Positions 25,687-34,563 are shown, counted from the stretch's first letter. The stretch: 59,198 nt of DNA from Thiohalospira halophila DSM 15071 (GCF_900112605.1 NZ_FOMJ01000005.1:1-59198), one strand, 5' to 3'. Numbers and translations are program-made. Notes: generated by a model not told the origin, from the sequence alone.

Positions 25687-25931
25687 CAGTCCTCCTCCCA
25701 GCGATCGATGATCCCGACAATGGTCAGGTCACTGGGATATTCCTTGCTGCCCGCGGCCTCGCGGGCCGCCGAACTCCCCACGCAGATGACCCAGTCCCCG
25801 GGCGTGCAGCCCACGGCATCCACCGCGACCTGTTGCGAGCTGCCGTCCCGGACCACCTGGAGGCGGCGGTGCTCCAGCTCGCCGATGCGGTGGGTCGCCA
25901 CCAGGGGCTTCTCTACCTGGCAGATCTTCAT
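25686..25931 (-). CDS. csoS4A: CsoS4A pentameric vertex protein
   Basis: 81-residue BMV-family protein: MKICQVEKPLVATHRIGELE, AVDAVGCTPGDWVICVGSSA, and LTIVGIIDRWEED. It is the usual first vertex-protein gene in cso operons, paired with csoS4B. The ATG directly abuts the csoSCA stop, and its GGAGG site lies inside the end of csoSCA. Confidence 0.96.
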   Translation of the reverse strand: MKICQVEKPLVATHRIGELEHRRLQVVRDGSSQQVAVDAVGCTPGDWVICVGSSAAREAAGSKEYPSDLTIVGIIDRWEED

Positions 25932-27554
25932 TCAGTGCGCCTCCCCGGCCGTCTCCGGCTCCACGGAGGAGCCGAGCACCTCGATAGTGGCACCGCCCAG
26001 TTCCCGTACGGCGGTGAGTGTGTGGAGCTCGCCGGCGGCAACCCGGTCGGCGTAGCGCTGGCGCAGGGCCGCCTCCACGCGTCGGCACTGTTCCACGGCC
26101 CGCTCCCGGGCACCCGGCACCTGGCCGTCGTAGTCGAACCGCACCACCACCGGCACCGGCAGCCCCCGCTGGACGTTGAGCCCGGAGAAGATCTTCACGC
26201 CCACGTCCAGGTCCGGCGCCCCCTCCTCCACCGTGTTCAGGTAGGCGAAGTAGGTGAGGTTACGCAGCTGCACCTCCTCGAAGCCCCGGCCCACGGCGAC
26301 GAACCGCTCCTGGTGGCCGATGTCGGCGTAGCACCCGGCGTGGTAGCGACGCACGTAGGCGATCTGGGCCAGGTTGTTCTCCAGCAGGCCCGCCACCAGG
26401 CGTTGCAGGCCGGCCGGTGCGGCGGGCTCCGCTGCTGCCACCCGGTCCCTGACGCGCTCCCGGGCGCCCTCTTCCGAGAGCCCGCGGGTCTCGTCGAAGA
26501 GGCTCGCGGCATCCACCCGGACCTCCGGGCGGGGGAGGCCGTCCGCCGCCGGCGGATGGATCCGCACCGCATCGGTGTCGGTGTCCAGCCCCACCAGCAG
26601 GAGCTCCACCGCCTCGCCACAGCAGAAGCTGTTGTCGATGGTGGCCCGCAGGTCCCGCAGCCGCTCGATGGCCGCCCGCATGGCCTGGTCCGTATCCGAA
26701 CCGTGGGCCGCGCACCCCTGGCCCGCCGGATCCCGGGAGCTGAAGTGGTAGACCGCCACCTTCAGGTACCGGGTGCCCGCCTCGGGCCCGGTGGGCTCGT
26801 TGTGGCGATACCGACCAAGCTCGGTGCGGATCCAGCGCTGGAGCCCGTTCTCGATATCGAACAGCGCCCCGGCAAAGGACTTGCGCCGGACGGTCTCCAC
26901 CGGCAGCCGCAGGACGTACCGGATGACGTGGGCCAGCCGGCCGTCGGAGCAGGGCGAGAGGTCCAGGGCGTGATAACCACACTCCTGCAGCCATTCCTCG
27001 AACTGCGCCTGTTCTTCCTCGGTGGCCGCCAGCGGCCCCTCGGTGAAGAAGGCCTCCGCCCAGCGCCGATAGGTCTCGAACAGGGCGTGGGCGTAGAGGG
27101 CCGGCACGTCCAGCGAGCGAATCCAGGCGTCCTTGAGCAGCCCCTCCGGGAGCCGGAATCCCAGCCCCGCTTCGGCCTCCGCCTGGGCCCGCTGCTGGAA
27201 GTCGGCGTCCTCCCGCATTCCAGCGATCCGGCGCAGGACCGGCTCGATCCGGTCGAAGGCCTCCCGGGTCCCCTGCTCATGGGTGAAGAGGCGCTCGTCC
27301 TCCGCCACCCGCGCCAGGGGATGGTCCGCCTCGGCGGCCGGACGCTCGGTCCGGCGACGCTCCGGCGTTGCCATTCGACCCTTGGCCCGGCCCTGGGCCG
27401 GCATGGGACGCGGCACCACCGGTGCCTCCGATCCGGCCCCGGCGGGGCCGCCCGCCTCCGGCACCGGGGCGGGAGTCGGGGCGTTGCCGCCCGACCGCCG
27501 CACCGGAGACCGGAAGTGGTTCGAAGGGCTGCCGCTGGTACGCCTGCGGAGCAT
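25932..27554 (-). CDS. csoS3: Carboxysomal carbonic anhydrase CsoSCA (CsoS3)
   Basis: 540 residues. A disordered basic/proline-rich N-terminus (1-75), which in this family binds RuBisCO, precedes a diverged beta-carbonic anhydrase. Candidate zinc and catalytic residues are C202, D204 and R206 (DLSPCSDGRLAHV), and H270 and C281 (VAVYHFSSRDPAGQGC), matching C173/D175/H242/C253 of H. neapolitanus. The C-terminal half is the degenerate duplicated domain. It converts bicarbonate to CO2 inside the carboxysome. AGGGAGG lies 10 nt before the ATG. Confidence 0.96.
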   Translation of the reverse strand: MLRRRTSGSPSNHFRSPVRRSGGNAPTPAPVPEAGGPAGAGSEAPVVPRPMPAQGRAKGRMATPERRRTERPAAEADHPLARVAEDERLFTHEQGTREAFDRIEPVLRRIAGMREDADFQQRAQAEAEAGLGFRLPEGLLKDAWIRSLDVPALYAHALFETYRRWAEAFFTEGPLAATEEEQAQFEEWLQECGYHALDLSPCSDGRLAHVIRYVLRLPVETVRRKSFAGALFDIENGLQRWIRTELGRYRHNEPTGPEAGTRYLKVAVYHFSSRDPAGQGCAAHGSDTDQAMRAAIERLRDLRATIDNSFCCGEAVELLLVGLDTDTDAVRIHPPAADGLPRPEVRVDAASLFDETRGLSEEGARERVRDRVAAAEPAAPAGLQRLVAGLLENNLAQIAYVRRYHAGCYADIGHQERFVAVGRGFEEVQLRNLTYFAYLNTVEEGAPDLDVGVKIFSGLNVQRGLPVPVVVRFDYDGQVPGARERAVEQCRRVEAALRQRYADRVAAGELHTLTAVRELGGATIEVLGSSVEPETAGEAH

Positions 27555-27569
27555 CGTCGTCGCGCCTCC

Positions 27570-29795
27570 CTAGCCCCGGGCCCCGCCGGAGTAGGTCACG
27601 GCGGCACCCTTCTCGGTGCTGCCACTACTCCCGGTCACGGGGCTCTCGGGCAGCGGGACCTCCTCGTTGCGCTTGGGGTCCCGCTGCATGGGCATGACGC
27701 TGCCCGCCGGACCGCGCCAACTGGGGTTGCGCCGGGCGGGCGTCCCCTCGGTCCCGGTCACCCGCTCACCGCGGTCCCAGTCGTCGCCGGTGATGGAGGG
27801 GCCGCTGCCCGAACCCTCACCCGTGACGCGACCCTCCGGGGCAGGCTGGGCCTGCTGCGGGGTGGGATCCGGCGTGTAGCTGAAGCCGGAGCGGCCCTCG
27901 TGGCGCGCGGTCTCGGTGCCGGTCACCTTGCCCTCGGCCATGCCGAAGGGGCCCGTAATGGAACCGCCGCCCTCGTACCGGCTCCCGGTCACCGCCGAGG
28001 AGCGCCGCGGCGCGTGGGCCGCCGGCGGCTCGGCCGTAGGGGTCGGGGCCACCGAGCACTCCAGGCTCTGGGGGAAATCGGGGCTGGCCGGCGTCGCCGG
28101 CTCTGCGGCACACGCCTCGGCGTACTGCTGCTGACCCACGTAGGGCGTGCCTGTGGGGGTCTGGCAGGCGCCGTCGTCGGCCCCGGTCATGTCGCCGTTG
28201 AGCCCCGGCTGCTGGCCGGTGATGTTGTTCGCCGGCGTGGCCTGGCGACGGGGCTGCCGGATGGCGGCCTCCTCCTGGTCCCCCGGGGCACAGTAGTTGC
28301 GGTACTCCTCGGCCCCCATGTAGGGCGTGCCGGTGACGGCCTGGCAGGTACCCGGTTCGTTGCCGGTCACCCGACCGTTACGGCCGGACCGCGCGCCGGA
28401 GACGGCCAGGCCGCTACCGGTGGCTGACACCGGCGTGGCCAGACCCTGATGGGGTGGCTCCACGCCGCAGGTCTCCTGGTACTGCTCCCGGCCGACGTAG
28501 TCGTTCCCGGTAACCGAGCGGCAGCTCCCCGGCTCATCGCCGGTGACCCGCTCACTGCGCCCCACGCGGGAGCCGGTGATGCCGCCACCCCGCAGGGTCG
28601 TGGCCTGCTCCACCTTGGGCGGAACCTGGGCCTGCCCCTGGGCATCCCGGCGGAGGTACTGCGTGCCGGTCACCGACCGGCCCACGCCGCGTTCGTCCCC
28701 GGTGACCCGCTCGGAGCGGCCCGGGAAGTCCCCGGTGACCCGCTCGCCCGCCACGGTACTGTCTTCCATGGTGAGCGCCGGGCCCGCCGCTGGCGTGGTC
28801 CCGCACCAGCCCTGGAACTGCTCGGTCCCCAGGTACTCGGTCCCGGTGACCGACTGGCAGGTGCCCGGCTCATTGCCGGTGACCCGCTCGCCGCGGCCGA
28901 CCTCGTTGCCGGTAACCCGACCACCGTGGCCGGTCTGGCTGACGCCGGAGCGCATGGGCGCCGGGGCCGGCTCGGTCCGGCAGAGGTCCTGGAAGAGATC
29001 GGCCGAGAAATACTCGGTGCCGGTGACGCTGGAGCAGGCACCCGCCTCCCAGCCGGTCATGTCGGAGTCGGCCGAAACCTGGGTCCCGGTGACCTCCTGG
29101 CCGTGGCTGGTCTCGCTGGCACCCACCTTCCAGGGAGCATCGGACGAACCACCACGGCGCGCCTCGATCATCTTACGGCGGCGGCTGGTGTGGTCCTCGC
29201 CGCTGCGTCCCCGGGCGCCGTTGCGGGCCTGGTCGGCCCGGGCCCGGCGCGCGATCTCACGGCCGGACATATCCGGGTTCGACTGGCGCGCCACCTGGGC
29301 GGCCGAGAGGCAGCCACTGGTCTCGGCGGCCTTGCCGCGATCGGCCAGGGCACGCCGCCGCGCCCGGGCCTGGAGGTGACCGGAGGACTTCTCGCAGTGC
29401 CCACCGCGCCGGCGACGACTGGTGCCGGGCGGGCAGCTCTCGCCCTCCGGACCGGTGGCCTCCACCGCGGACGGCTCGGCCGGTGCCTCCTCGGCAGCGG
29501 GCTCGGGCTCCTCGCGGCGGCTCTCCACACGGCTGCGGTCGGTCTTCTTCAGCGCCGCCTTGCCCTGATGGGCCATGGCACGGCGCCGTTCCCGGGCCGA
29601 GCTGCGCGCATCGCCGCCGCCCGCACCACCGCCCTGGCCGCCCCCGCTACCGGAGGCGCTGCCGCCGACGACACCACCCGAGGTCGAGGCGCTGCCGGAG
29701 CCCTTGAGCTCCTTCTTGCCACCTCGTGCCTGTGCGGCGCGCCGGGCCCGGGCGGCTTCCCGGGCACTACGCTCTGTCGTTTCCACCCTGGCCAT
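27570..29795 (-). CDS. csoS2: CsoS2 carboxysome assembly scaffold
   Basis: 741-residue disordered scaffold linking RuBisCO to the shell. The N-terminal region (1-200) has four basic repeats (ARARRAAQARGGK, RERRRAMAHQGKAALK, RARRRALADRGKAA, IARRARADQARNG) that bind RuBisCO. The middle region has six repeats built on VTGTEY/VTGNE with paired cysteines (for example GTCQSVTGTEYLGTEQFQGW followed by C). The C-terminal region has further VTG/ITG motifs and ends in the shell-anchoring segment VTGSSGSTEKGAAVTYSGG. One middle repeat (GVGRSVTGTQYL) lacks its cysteines. Some relatives make a short form by ribosomal frameshifting; I could not identify such a site here. Confidence 0.96.
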   Translation of the reverse strand: MARVETTERSAREAARARRAAQARGGKKELKGSGSASTSGGVVGGSASGSGGGQGGGAGGGDARSSARERRRAMAHQGKAALKKTDRSRVESRREEPEPAAEEAPAEPSAVEATGPEGESCPPGTSRRRRGGHCEKSSGHLQARARRRALADRGKAAETSGCLSAAQVARQSNPDMSGREIARRARADQARNGARGRSGEDHTSRRRKMIEARRGGSSDAPWKVGASETSHGQEVTGTQVSADSDMTGWEAGACSSVTGTEYFSADLFQDLCRTEPAPAPMRSGVSQTGHGGRVTGNEVGRGERVTGNEPGTCQSVTGTEYLGTEQFQGWCGTTPAAGPALTMEDSTVAGERVTGDFPGRSERVTGDERGVGRSVTGTQYLRRDAQGQAQVPPKVEQATTLRGGGITGSRVGRSERVTGDEPGSCRSVTGNDYVGREQYQETCGVEPPHQGLATPVSATGSGLAVSGARSGRNGRVTGNEPGTCQAVTGTPYMGAEEYRNYCAPGDQEEAAIRQPRRQATPANNITGQQPGLNGDMTGADDGACQTPTGTPYVGQQQYAEACAAEPATPASPDFPQSLECSVAPTPTAEPPAAHAPRRSSAVTGSRYEGGGSITGPFGMAEGKVTGTETARHEGRSGFSYTPDPTPQQAQPAPEGRVTGEGSGSGPSITGDDWDRGERVTGTEGTPARRNPSWRGPAGSVMPMQRDPKRNEEVPLPESPVTGSSGSTEKGAAVTYSGGARG

Positions 29796-29831
29796 TGCTC
29801 TGCCTCCCGTGACGGAGGGGGGTGCGCCCCC

Positions 29832-30176
29832 TCAACCGCGCCCCTGGTACACCACGAAGGCGGTGCCCAGGCTCTGGGTATAGTCGTCGAAGCCCACCAG
29901 TCGCACGTGGTCCTCGGGATAGGCGCGATGGCACGCCTCCAGCTCCTCGAGTACCGGTGCGGTGTCCTTCACACCGAACATCGGCAGCTTCCACAGGGTC
30001 CAGTAGTGGCCGTGGGCCTCCGCGGGGGTCTCGTGCTCGATCCCGGGGACCCAGCCCTGGTCGATGATGTAGGCGACCATGTCGTGCATCTCGTCCCAGG
30101 TCAGCGCCTTCAGGAAGCCGAAGGTCTCCTGGGTAATCCGGCTGCGATAATCGCCCATTTCTTTGAAATCCGGCAT
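29832..30176 (-). CDS. cbbS: RuBisCO small subunit, form IA
   Basis: 114 residues, with TFGFLKALTWDEMHDMVAYI, EHETPAEAHGHYWTLWKLPM, FGV, and CHRAYPEDHVRLVGFDDYTQ. It caps the large-subunit octamer in the L8S8 enzyme. It lies 45 nt after cbbL and 36 nt before csoS2, the standard alpha-carboxysome order. Confidence 0.97.
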   Translation of the reverse strand: MPDFKEMGDYRSRITQETFGFLKALTWDEMHDMVAYIIDQGWVPGIEHETPAEAHGHYWTLWKLPMFGVKDTAPVLEELEACHRAYPEDHVRLVGFDDYTQSLGTAFVVYQGRG

Positions 30177-30221
30177 GTCTTCTTCTCCGTTGCGTGAATC
30201 GGAAGGGCTCGGAAAACGGGG

Positions 30222-31637
30222 TTAGGCCGTATCGAGCTTGTCGACGGTGTCGTACTCGAACTTGATCTCCTTCCACGTCTCCAGGGCGATCTTCAGCTCG
30301 GGGCTCTGCTGGGCGGCCTCCATGAGGATCTCCTTGCCCTCCTTCTCGATCTCGCGACCCTGGTTGCGCGCCTTGACGCAGGCCTCGACGGCCGCGCGGT
30401 TGGCAGCGGCGCCAGCGGCGTTGCCCCACGGATGGCCCTGGGTACCGCCGCCGAACTGCAGGACGGAGTCGTCGCCGAAGATGGAGACCAGCGCCGGCAT
30501 GTGCCAGACGTGGATACCGCCGGAGGCGACGGCCATGACGCCGGGCAGGGAGCCCCAGTCCTGGTCGAAGAAGACGCCGCGGGAGCGGTCCTCGGGGACG
30601 AAGGCCTCGCGCAGCTGATCCACAAAGCCCAGCGTGGAGGCGCGGTCGCCCTCCAGCTTGCCCACCACGGTGCCGGTGTGGAGGTGGTCACCGCCGGAGA
30701 GCCGCAGGCACTTGGCCAGCACCCGGAAGTGGATGCCGTGCTTGGGGCTGCGGTCGATGACGGCGTGCATGGCGCGGTGGATGTGCAGCAGCATGCCGTT
30801 CTTGCGGCACCACTTGGCCAGGCCGGTGTTCGCCGTGAAGCCGCCGGTGAGGAAGTCGTGCATGATGATGGGCATGCCCAGTTCCTTGGCGAACTCGGCG
30901 CGCTCGTACATCTGCTCCGGATCCGGCGCGGTGACGTTCAGATAGTGGCCCTTGGTCTCGCCGGTCTTGGTCTCGGCCTTCTGCACCGCCTCGGCGACGA
31001 ACTCGAACCGGTCCTGCCAGCGCATGAAGGGCTGGGAGTTGACGTTCTCGTCGTCCTTGGTGAAGTCGAGACCGCCACGCAGGCTCTCGTAGACCGCCCG
31101 GCCGTAGTTCTTGCCGGAGAGGCCCAGCTTCGGCTTGATGGTCGCGCCCAGCAGGGGACGGCCGTACTTGCTCAGCCGGTCGCGCTCCACCTGGATGCCG
31201 AAGGGAGGGCCCATGCAGGTCTTGATGTAGGCGATGGGGAAGCGGATGTCCTCGAGCCGCAGGGCCTGGATGGCCTTGAAGCCGAAGACGTTACCCACCA
31301 GCGAGGTGAGCACGTTCGTGATCGACCCCTCCTCGAAGAGGTCGAGGGGGTAGGCGATGAAGGTATAGAACGCCTCCGGGTCGCCGGGCACGTCCTCGAT
31401 ACGGTAGGCGCGGCCCTTGTAGAACTCGATGTCGGTCAACAGATCCGACCACACCGTGGTCCAGGTCCCGGTGGAGGACTCGGCGGCGACAGCAGCCGCG
31501 GCCTCCTCCCGGGGAACCCCCTCCTGGGGGGTGACCTTGAAGCAGGCCAGCAGGTCGGTATCCAGGGGGACGTAATCCGGCGTCCAGTACATCTGGGCGT
31601 AGTCCTTTACCCCCGCGTCGTAAGTCTTGGTTGCCAT
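30222..31637 (-). CDS. cbbL: RuBisCO large subunit, form IA
   Basis: 471 residues from ATG 31637 ([20 protein letters not shown]), with GAGGAG 8 nt upstream; an ATG five codons earlier is less well placed. Carboxylates ribulose-1,5-bisphosphate. The active-site segments are intact: [37 protein letters not shown] (carbamylated Lys), [12 protein letters not shown], loop 6 [13 protein letters not shown], and [12 protein letters not shown]. Sequence and neighbours show the carboxysomal form IAc. It is the first gene of the cso operon, behind a CbbR-like site. Confidence 0.98.
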   Translation of the reverse strand: MATKTYDAGVKDYAQMYWTPDYVPLDTDLLACFKVTPQEGVPREEAAAAVAAESSTGTWTTVWSDLLTDIEFYKGRAYRIEDVPGDPEAFYTFIAYPLDLFEEGSITNVLTSLVGNVFGFKAIQALRLEDIRFPIAYIKTCMGPPFGIQVERDRLSKYGRPLLGATIKPKLGLSGKNYGRAVYESLRGGLDFTKDDENVNSQPFMRWQDRFEFVAEAVQKAETKTGETKGHYLNVTAPDPEQMYERAEFAKELGMPIIMHDFLTGGFTANTGLAKWCRKNGMLLHIHRAMHAVIDRSPKHGIHFRVLAKCLRLSGGDHLHTGTVVGKLEGDRASTLGFVDQLREAFVPEDRSRGVFFDQDWGSLPGVMAVASGGIHVWHMPALVSIFGDDSVLQFGGGTQGHPWGNAAGAAANRAAVEACVKARNQGREIEKEGKEILMEAAQQSPELKIALETWKEIKFEYDTVDKLDTA

Positions 31638-31690
31638 CCGAACGCTCCTCACTTGCCGTGGTGGGATTGCGAGAGCAAAGCTAGCCGAGG

Positions 31691-31736
31691 TCCATGGATA
31701 GAGACCAATCGATTAATTCAATGAAGTCCATAGAGG
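31691..31736 (-). promoter_or_regulatory. cbbL promoter region with CbbR-like operator
   Basis: ATAGAGACCAATCGATT (31698-31714) lies about 60 bp before the cbbL start and recurs, slightly altered, before dabB (23446-23460) and between cbbR and the pseudo-aldolase (32860-32875). TCCATGGATAGAG (31691-31703) and TCCATAGAGG (31727-31736) flank it as half-repeats. This looks like a multi-part LysR-type binding region. The surrounding gap (31638-31833) holds no gene. Confidence 0.65.
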
Positions 31737-31777
31737 ATGCTTGTGAGCCGCTCGCGCCCGGCCGTCGGCAAGGGAAG

Positions 31778-31822
31778 AAAACCCCGTAACGACAAGGGGT
31801 TCGGGCCCGGGGAAGCCCCGGG
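31778..31822 (-). terminator. Terminator of cbbR
   Basis: On the minus strand, a perfect hairpin CCCGGGG-CTT-CCCCGGG (31806-31822) is followed by AACCCC/GGGGTT arms (31780-31785 and 31796-31801), which run into TTTTCTT. The second stem with its T-run is a classical intrinsic terminator. It separates cbbR from the cbbL promoter although the two genes run in the same direction. Confidence 0.75.
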
Positions 31823-31833
31823 TGAGGGATGGG

Positions 31834-32838
31834 TCATTCGGCCTGGAAGGCGGTGATCCAGTCGGTACTCTCGGATGCGAATGGTAGATCCGCGAGCATG
31901 TCGCGCAGGGCGATGGCGACCTGCTCGCGCTCGGCCAGCATGAAGTCGAGGAAGGCGCGGGCCACCGCCGAGAGCTTCTTCCCCTTGGGATAGACCACGT
32001 ACCAGTAGCGCTCGATGGGCATGCCCTCCACGTCGAGGATGGCCAGGGGGCCGCGCGTCCCCTCCAGGGTGAGGCTGTGGAGCGACAGGACCGAGATCCC
32101 CATGCCGCTGGCCACGGTGTGCTTGATGGCCTCGTTGCTGGACAGCTCCATGATGACGTTGGGTTCCAGACCCCGGCTCTCGAGCAGATTGTGGGTCGCC
32201 TCGCGGATCCCCGAGCCCGGCTCGCGGTCGATGAAGGGCTCCTCCGCCACGCGCGCCAGCGGGATGTTGGGCTCACCCACCAGGGGATGGTCCCGGGCGG
32301 CGATCATGACCAGGGGATTGGGGGCTATGGGGATGGCCTCGACCTCGACGCCGTCCGCCGGCTTGCGGCCCATGATGTAGAGGTCGTCCTCGTTGTCCGC
32401 CAGCCGGTCCAGGATCCGCTCCCGGTTGGAGACCTTGAGGGAGACCTGGATACCCGGGTGCTCACCCTTGAAGGTGCCCATGACGTGGGGGGCAAAGTAC
32501 TTGGCGGTGGTCACCACGGAGAGCTTGAGCATGCCGCGCTTGAGGCCGCGCATCTCGGCGATGCCCATCTCCAGCCGCCCCAGGCTGCCGAAGATCTCCT
32601 GGCAGCTCTCGTAGAGCTCCCGTCCGGCATCGGTGAGGTGAATGCGCCGGCCCACCTGTTCGAACAGCGGGACGCCCAGGGCATCGCTGAGCTTCTTCAC
32701 CTGCATGGAGGCGGTGGGCTGGGTGAGGTAGAGCTCCTCGGCGGCGCGGGTCACGCTCTCGTGGCGGGCCATGGCCTCGAAGATGGCGAGCTGCCGCAGG
32801 GTCACCCGGCGTGCCAGGTCGGGAACGATGCTGGTCAT
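31834..32838 (-). CDS. cbbR: LysR-type regulator CbbR
   Basis: 334 residues: an N-terminal winged helix (RQLAIFEAMARHESVTRAAE, ELYLTQPTASMQVKKLSDALG) and a LysR substrate-binding domain (SGIREATHNLLESRG, SNEAIKHTVASGMGISVLS). The protein is strongly CbbR-like in sequence and sits directly upstream of cbbL. Most cbbR genes are divergent from cbbL; here it is co-directional and divergent instead from the pseudo-aldolase gene. It is expected to activate CO2-fixation operons in response to metabolites such as RuBP or NADPH. Confidence 0.92.
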   Translation of the reverse strand: MTSIVPDLARRVTLRQLAIFEAMARHESVTRAAEELYLTQPTASMQVKKLSDALGVPLFEQVGRRIHLTDAGRELYESCQEIFGSLGRLEMGIAEMRGLKRGMLKLSVVTTAKYFAPHVMGTFKGEHPGIQVSLKVSNRERILDRLADNEDDLYIMGRKPADGVEVEAIPIAPNPLVMIAARDHPLVGEPNIPLARVAEEPFIDREPGSGIREATHNLLESRGLEPNVIMELSSNEAIKHTVASGMGISVLSLHSLTLEGTRGPLAILDVEGMPIERYWYVVYPKGKKLSAVARAFLDFMLAEREQVAIALRDMLADLPFASESTDWITAFQAE

Positions 32839-32859
32839 CGACTAAAACCTATCCTGTGA

Positions 32860-32880
32860 ATAGAAACAATTGATTTCTAT
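32860..32880. promoter_or_regulatory. Palindromic CbbR-like operator in the cbbR/aldolase-like gap
   Basis: ATAGAAA (32860-32866) and TTTCTAT (32874-32880) are perfect 7-bp arms around CAATTGA, the T-N11-A type dyad bound by LysR proteins. The left part (ATAGAAACAATTGATT) matches the cbbL-site motif. It starts 22 nt before the cbbR start and ends 72 nt before the plus-strand gene, so it could serve both autoregulation and divergent activation. Confidence 0.65.
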
Positions 32881-32951
32881 TAATAGATCAAGCGAACCAG
32901 ACTTTACAACCCACAGGAGGTTTTCATCGTCCCCCGCACGGGAGGAGACAG

Positions 32952-34103
32952 ATGCCCGCGGTCGAACTCGGTGACATGCTTGGCCACGCCCGCTGCCACG
33001 GCTACGCGGTGGGGGCCTTTACCGTTCCGGGGCTGGAGGTCGCGCGCGGGGTCCTGGCCGCCGCCGAGCGCGCCCGCGCACCGGTAATCCTCACGGTGGA
33101 CCCCGGCACCGACGAGGAGGCGGCGCTGGAGAGTCTCCTCGCGGGGCTGGTGACGGCGGTGGACGCGGCCTCGGTCCCGGCCGCGATCCTCTACGGACCC
33201 GTATCCGACGCCCGGGCCGTCCGCCGGGCTGCCCGGCTCGGCTGCGGCGGCGTCCTCGCCCGCCCCCCTGAGGGCGAATTCACCGCCACCGTGGCCGCCT
33301 TGCGCGAGCAGGTGGCCGAGGCCAGTACCTGCCGACTCACCGTCATCGCCTGTCCCCAACCCGACGAGAGCGGCCGGACCCCCGCCGCCGAGGCCACCGC
33401 GCTCTGCCAGCGGACCGGCAGCCACGCCCTGGAGGTGGCCATCACGGGTGCCCCGGGCGAGGGACGGCGCGCACGCACCGATTATTCCCGCCTGCGCCAG
33501 CTCGGCGAGGCCACGGAGTGCCCGCTGGTCGTCCCCGCCGACGGTACCGACACCGACGACCGGATCCGCCGCATGGTCGCCCAGGGGGCGGCCCAGATCG
33601 GCTTCTCCGAGGGAGTCTCCCGCACCGCGGCGGAGGCCCTGCGGGCAACGGCCCCGGCCTACGAGCACCTCGGCCGTGCCGTCCGTGACGCCGTCAGCGC
33701 CTGGAGCGGTGAGCGCATGCGCACCATGGGCTCGGCGGGCCGTGCCGCCGAGGTCCAGTCGCGCTGCCGGGAACGGCGCGCGGTGGAGGAGCTCCTCATC
33801 CAGGATGCCGCGCCCTCCGAGGCCCTGGAGCAGACCGTCCGCGCCGGTGAGGCCACCCTCCGGGCCGCCCCCGGGGTCCGGGCGGTCTACGGCTACCGGG
33901 TCGGCGGGGCCCAGGGGGAGTCGCAGGTGGTCTGGCGCGTGGAGCTGTGCCATCCGGCGGCCCGCGAGGAGTTCGGCGCCCACCTGCGACACCTCCCGGG
34001 GGAGCGCATCCGCCATCTCCCGCTGGAGCCGGCGGGCGCCTGCGCGCAGGCGCAGGCCACCGAGGAGGCCCCCGACCACGTGCTGGCCGGCAGTAATGGC
34101 TGA
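32952..34103 (+). CDS. Class II aldolase-like protein lacking catalytic residues
   Basis: 383 residues behind GGGAGGAG. The N-terminal about 285 residues follow class II fructose-bisphosphate aldolase from end to end (LGDMLGHARCHGYAVGAFTV ... LEVARGVLAAAERARAPVIL ... RMRTMGSAGRAAEVQSRC). The key blocks are replaced: HQDHG by LYGPVS, EGELG by VIACPQ, the GTSHG His by ITGAPG, HGSS by PADGTD, and NIDTD by GFSEG. The Zn-binding His residues and the catalytic Asp are therefore gone. A C-terminal domain of about 90 residues (VRAGEATLRAAPGVRAVYGY onward) is not part of aldolases. It is divergent from cbbR across an operator. It is probably a non-catalytic or repurposed protein linked to CO2 fixation; its function is unknown. 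Confidence 0.8.
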   Translation: MPAVELGDMLGHARCHGYAVGAFTVPGLEVARGVLAAAERARAPVILTVDPGTDEEAALESLLAGLVTAVDAASVPAAILYGPVSDARAVRRAARLGCGGVLARPPEGEFTATVAALREQVAEASTCRLTVIACPQPDESGRTPAAEATALCQRTGSHALEVAITGAPGEGRRARTDYSRLRQLGEATECPLVVPADGTDTDDRIRRMVAQGAAQIGFSEGVSRTAAEALRATAPAYEHLGRAVRDAVSAWSGERMRTMGSAGRAAEVQSRCRERRAVEELLIQDAAPSEALEQTVRAGEATLRAAPGVRAVYGYRVGGAQGESQVVWRVELCHPAAREEFGAHLRHLPGERIRHLPLEPAGACAQAQATEEAPDHVLAGSNG

Positions 34104-34554
34104 GGCCGACAGCGGCCCGCTCTCGCCCGCCCTGGTGGTGGCCGGGCGCGGCCTGGCGGTGGACGAGGTCTGCCACCGGGTCAATCCGCTGCTGGAGGCC
34201 CTCTGTGGCCACGGGACCGGGCCCACGGACCTGCTGGGCATCGTGCGGGTGCCGGACCCGGCGGCCCTGGTCGGCGGCCACAACCTCCCGCTGACCAGCC
34301 TCAGCGGCGAGGAGGCCCTGTGGTACCTCTGCCACCTGGCGCCCTCCGTGGGGACCGGCGACCGCGCCATCCTCAGCGTGACCCTGAGCCTGCTGCCCCG
34401 GGACGATCTGCACTTCGCCCCGGCACTGGAGAGCCGCGGCCGGGGACCGGACGAGTGCGACTGGCTCCTCGCCCGCCTGCACCACGGCCTCGGCGAGCGG
34501 CTGGATCCGCCGGTCCGATGGGACCGGCGACGCTGCCGCCTCCTCCCCGAATAG
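34096..34554 (+). CDS. Hypothetical protein coupled to the aldolase-like gene
   Basis: 152 residues starting at ATG 34096, overlapping the upstream stop by 8 nt, so the pair is probably translationally coupled. No family is recognised. It is acidic and soluble with no signal or membrane segment; visible patterns are DLLGIVRVPDPAALVGGHNL and ECDWLLARLHHGLGERLDPP. It ends at a strong terminator (34564-34594), closing the two-gene unit. Confidence 0.7.
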   Translation: MAEADSGPLSPALVVAGRGLAVDEVCHRVNPLLEALCGHGTGPTDLLGIVRVPDPAALVGGHNLPLTSLSGEEALWYLCHLAPSVGTGDRAILSVTLSLLPRDDLHFAPALESRGRGPDECDWLLARLHHGLGERLDPPVRWDRRRCRLLPE

Positions 34555-34563
34555 CCCACGAAA

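Noticed and set aside
27570-29795. Programmed frameshift site in csoS2, as known in some relatives.
   Set aside because: No convincing slippery sequence with a downstream structure was found by eye.
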